Source: Sutterella sp. | Lineage (GTDB): Bacteria > Pseudomonadota > Gammaproteobacteria > Burkholderiales > Burkholderiaceae_F | NCBI GenBank assembly: GCA_020025915.1 | Contig: JAHHRH010000070.1 | Span: 1 to 6,796, forward strand | DNA length: 6,796 bases | Direction: 5' to 3' | Part shown: piece by piece, positions 5,952 to 6,796 of the stretch | Position numbering within the stretch: the first letter of the stretch is position 1 | How the letters are laid out: each line of letters opens with the position of its first letter | The notes under the pieces: model-generated | Told to the model about the DNA's origin: nothing | What the model saw: the letters and a program-made list of their open reading frames with translations, nothing else | Databases searched by the model: none | Program-made: the position numbers and the translations under genes

Positions 5952-5990
5952 CTGTGCTTAAGTTTTGAGTAGCCCTCAATCTGCTCACAG
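5952..5990 (+). other. Stem-loop in the response-regulator leader
   Basis: CTGTG (5952-5956) pairs with CACAG (5986-5990). Inside, TTGAG (5965-5969) pairs with CTCAA (5975-5979) around a 5-base loop. No T-run follows, so it is not a terminator. It could shape the leader of the downstream mRNA or be chance. Confidence 0.3.
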
Positions 5991-6028
5991 AAATCCTAAG
6001 CCATGCCTAATGGTGATACCCCCTAGTT

Positions 6029-6688
6029 ATGAAATATTTAATTGTTGATGATCATGCGCTCGTCACTAGCGCACTTTCCCTCATGCTGATGGACCGCGAA
6101 CCCGATGCGCAGGTACATACCGCTGGAAATGTGCAAGATGCTCTGACGCTCATCGACCGTGAAGGCGAAACCGCCGACCTTCTCATTTTGGATCTCACGA
6201 TGCCAGGTGTGACAGGGACCGAACTGATGGAAGAAATCGTTCGTCGTCAGCCAATGCTTAAGATCCTTGTTCTCTCCGGACTCACTGACCGTAACAGCAT
6301 CATGCGTGTGCTTCAGTTGGGCGCAGCGGGCTTTGTACCCAAGTCTTTAGATACCGACATGCTCACGGGGGCAATTGACTTTGTGCTTCGTGGCGGCGTC
6401 TTTATTCCGTCCAAATTGCTGTCTGAAAGCCAACGTGCCGGGTTCTTCTCAGAAACCGCGCGTAATATTGCATCGCCCTCGAATGCGCCTCGCTTGACGG
6501 AACGTCAGCAAGACGTCTTGATGCTCCTTGCGCAAGGTGCTCCGATTAAGCGTATTTGTCTTGACCTCAATCTCTCTGAAGGCACTGTCAAGACGCACGT
6601 TGCTGCCATTTATCGTACGTTTGGTGCAAGTAACCGTACCGAAGCCTTGTTAGCTGCCCGTCGTGCGGGTTATAACATCGAGCTTTGA
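6029..6688 (+). CDS. NarL/FixJ-family response regulator
   Basis: This is a cytoplasmic transcription factor that should be switched on by phosphorylation. The 219 residues comprise a receiver domain (about 1-120) with the acidic pair Asp7/Asp8, the phospho-acceptor Asp55 in LILDLTMPG, Ser83 and Lys105 (FVPK). After a linker comes a LuxR-type helix-turn-helix (about 155-212) with LTERQQDVLMLLAQG, then LSEGTVKTHVAAIYRTFG, where Thr186-Val-Lys-Thr lies in the recognition helix. All key residues are present. The start is fixed by the receiver fold beginning MKYLIVDDHA. There is no Shine-Dalgarno; the 12 bases before the ATG are pyrimidine-rich. No partner histidine kinase is in the window, so signal and targets are unknown. 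It is separated from ppk by two hairpins and ends at its own terminator. Confidence 0.95.
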   Translation: MKYLIVDDHALVTSALSLMLMDREPDAQVHTAGNVQDALTLIDREGETADLLILDLTMPGVTGTELMEEIVRRQPMLKILVLSGLTDRNSIMRVLQLGAAGFVPKSLDTDMLTGAIDFVLRGGVFIPSKLLSESQRAGFFSETARNIASPSNAPRLTERQQDVLMLLAQGAPIKRICLDLNLSEGTVKTHVAAIYRTFGASNRTEALLAARRAGYNIEL

Positions 6689-6714
6689 TCACTAAGTGCG
6701 ATGCACCAAAAGGG

Positions 6715-6746
6715 AAGGCTGCTGAAACACACTCAGTGGCCTTTTT
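6715..6746 (+). terminator. Rho-independent terminator after the response regulator
   Basis: AAGGCTGCTGA (6715-6725) pairs with TCAGTGGCCTT (6733-6743): eleven pairs including two G-T wobbles, with a 7-base loop. It runs into five T (6742-6746), 26 bases after the stop codon. It closes this as a single-gene transcript. Confidence 0.9.
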
Positions 6747-6796
6747 CATGAAAAGACCTGAGGCCTGGTACGCAAAAACCTCTGCGTCCCGAAGGC

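Noticed and set aside
6748..6796. Possible start of another gene at ATG 6748
   Set aside because: The ATG lies just after the terminator T-run with no ribosome site, and only 16 codons are visible before the window ends.
1..6796. CRISPR array, tRNA or rRNA
   Set aside because: No regularly spaced direct repeats, tRNA cloverleaf or rRNA-like segments were seen.

Overview
The window suggests a Gram-negative, proteobacterium-like chromosome. It has a lipoprotein with a lipobox, a second exported protein with a Sec signal peptide, a long-form polyphosphate kinase and a NarL-type response regulator. Base composition is moderate, about half GC by eye. A gut-type betaproteobacterium such as a Sutterella relative would fit, but this is inference and no marker gene is present.

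Layout. (1) Positions 1-696, minus strand, hold a decayed TnpB (IS605 OrfB-type) transposase/nuclease gene. The N-terminus, a middle block and the RuvC-I motif can still be read, but they are broken by stop codons and by an internal deletion with a frame change. (2) Positions 697-983 hold no convincing gene, only inverted repeats. (3) Positions 984-2357, minus strand, encode a secreted protein of unknown function with an acidic linker and what looks like an internally duplicated domain. (4) Positions 2358-2580 form a divergent promoter region with a cluster of TTACG half-sites. (5) Positions 2581-3231, plus strand, encode a small unrecognised lipoprotein, followed by a clear terminator. (6) Positions 3423-5729, plus strand, encode polyphosphate kinase (ppk). 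It has a strong Shine-Dalgarno sequence, a candidate Pho box upstream and two hairpins downstream. (7) Positions 6029-6688, plus strand, encode an orphan NarL/FixJ response regulator with a long leader and its own terminator.

How the genes relate. The intact genes look like four separate transcription units, not one operon. The lipoprotein, ppk and the regulator are each followed by a terminator-like hairpin. The two envelope proteins are divergent and may share control through the TTACG sites. ppk is probably part of phosphate-stress physiology: the Pho box candidate, two 7-base units 4 bases apart, lies where an activator would act. Nothing here ties the response regulator to ppk, and no histidine kinase is visible.

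I do not see a clear new multi-gene system. The points most worth following are the TnpB fossil, the duplicated-domain exported protein with its shared operator, and the ppk control region, where an in-frame-shifted upstream ORF with a good Shine-Dalgarno overlaps the ppk start.
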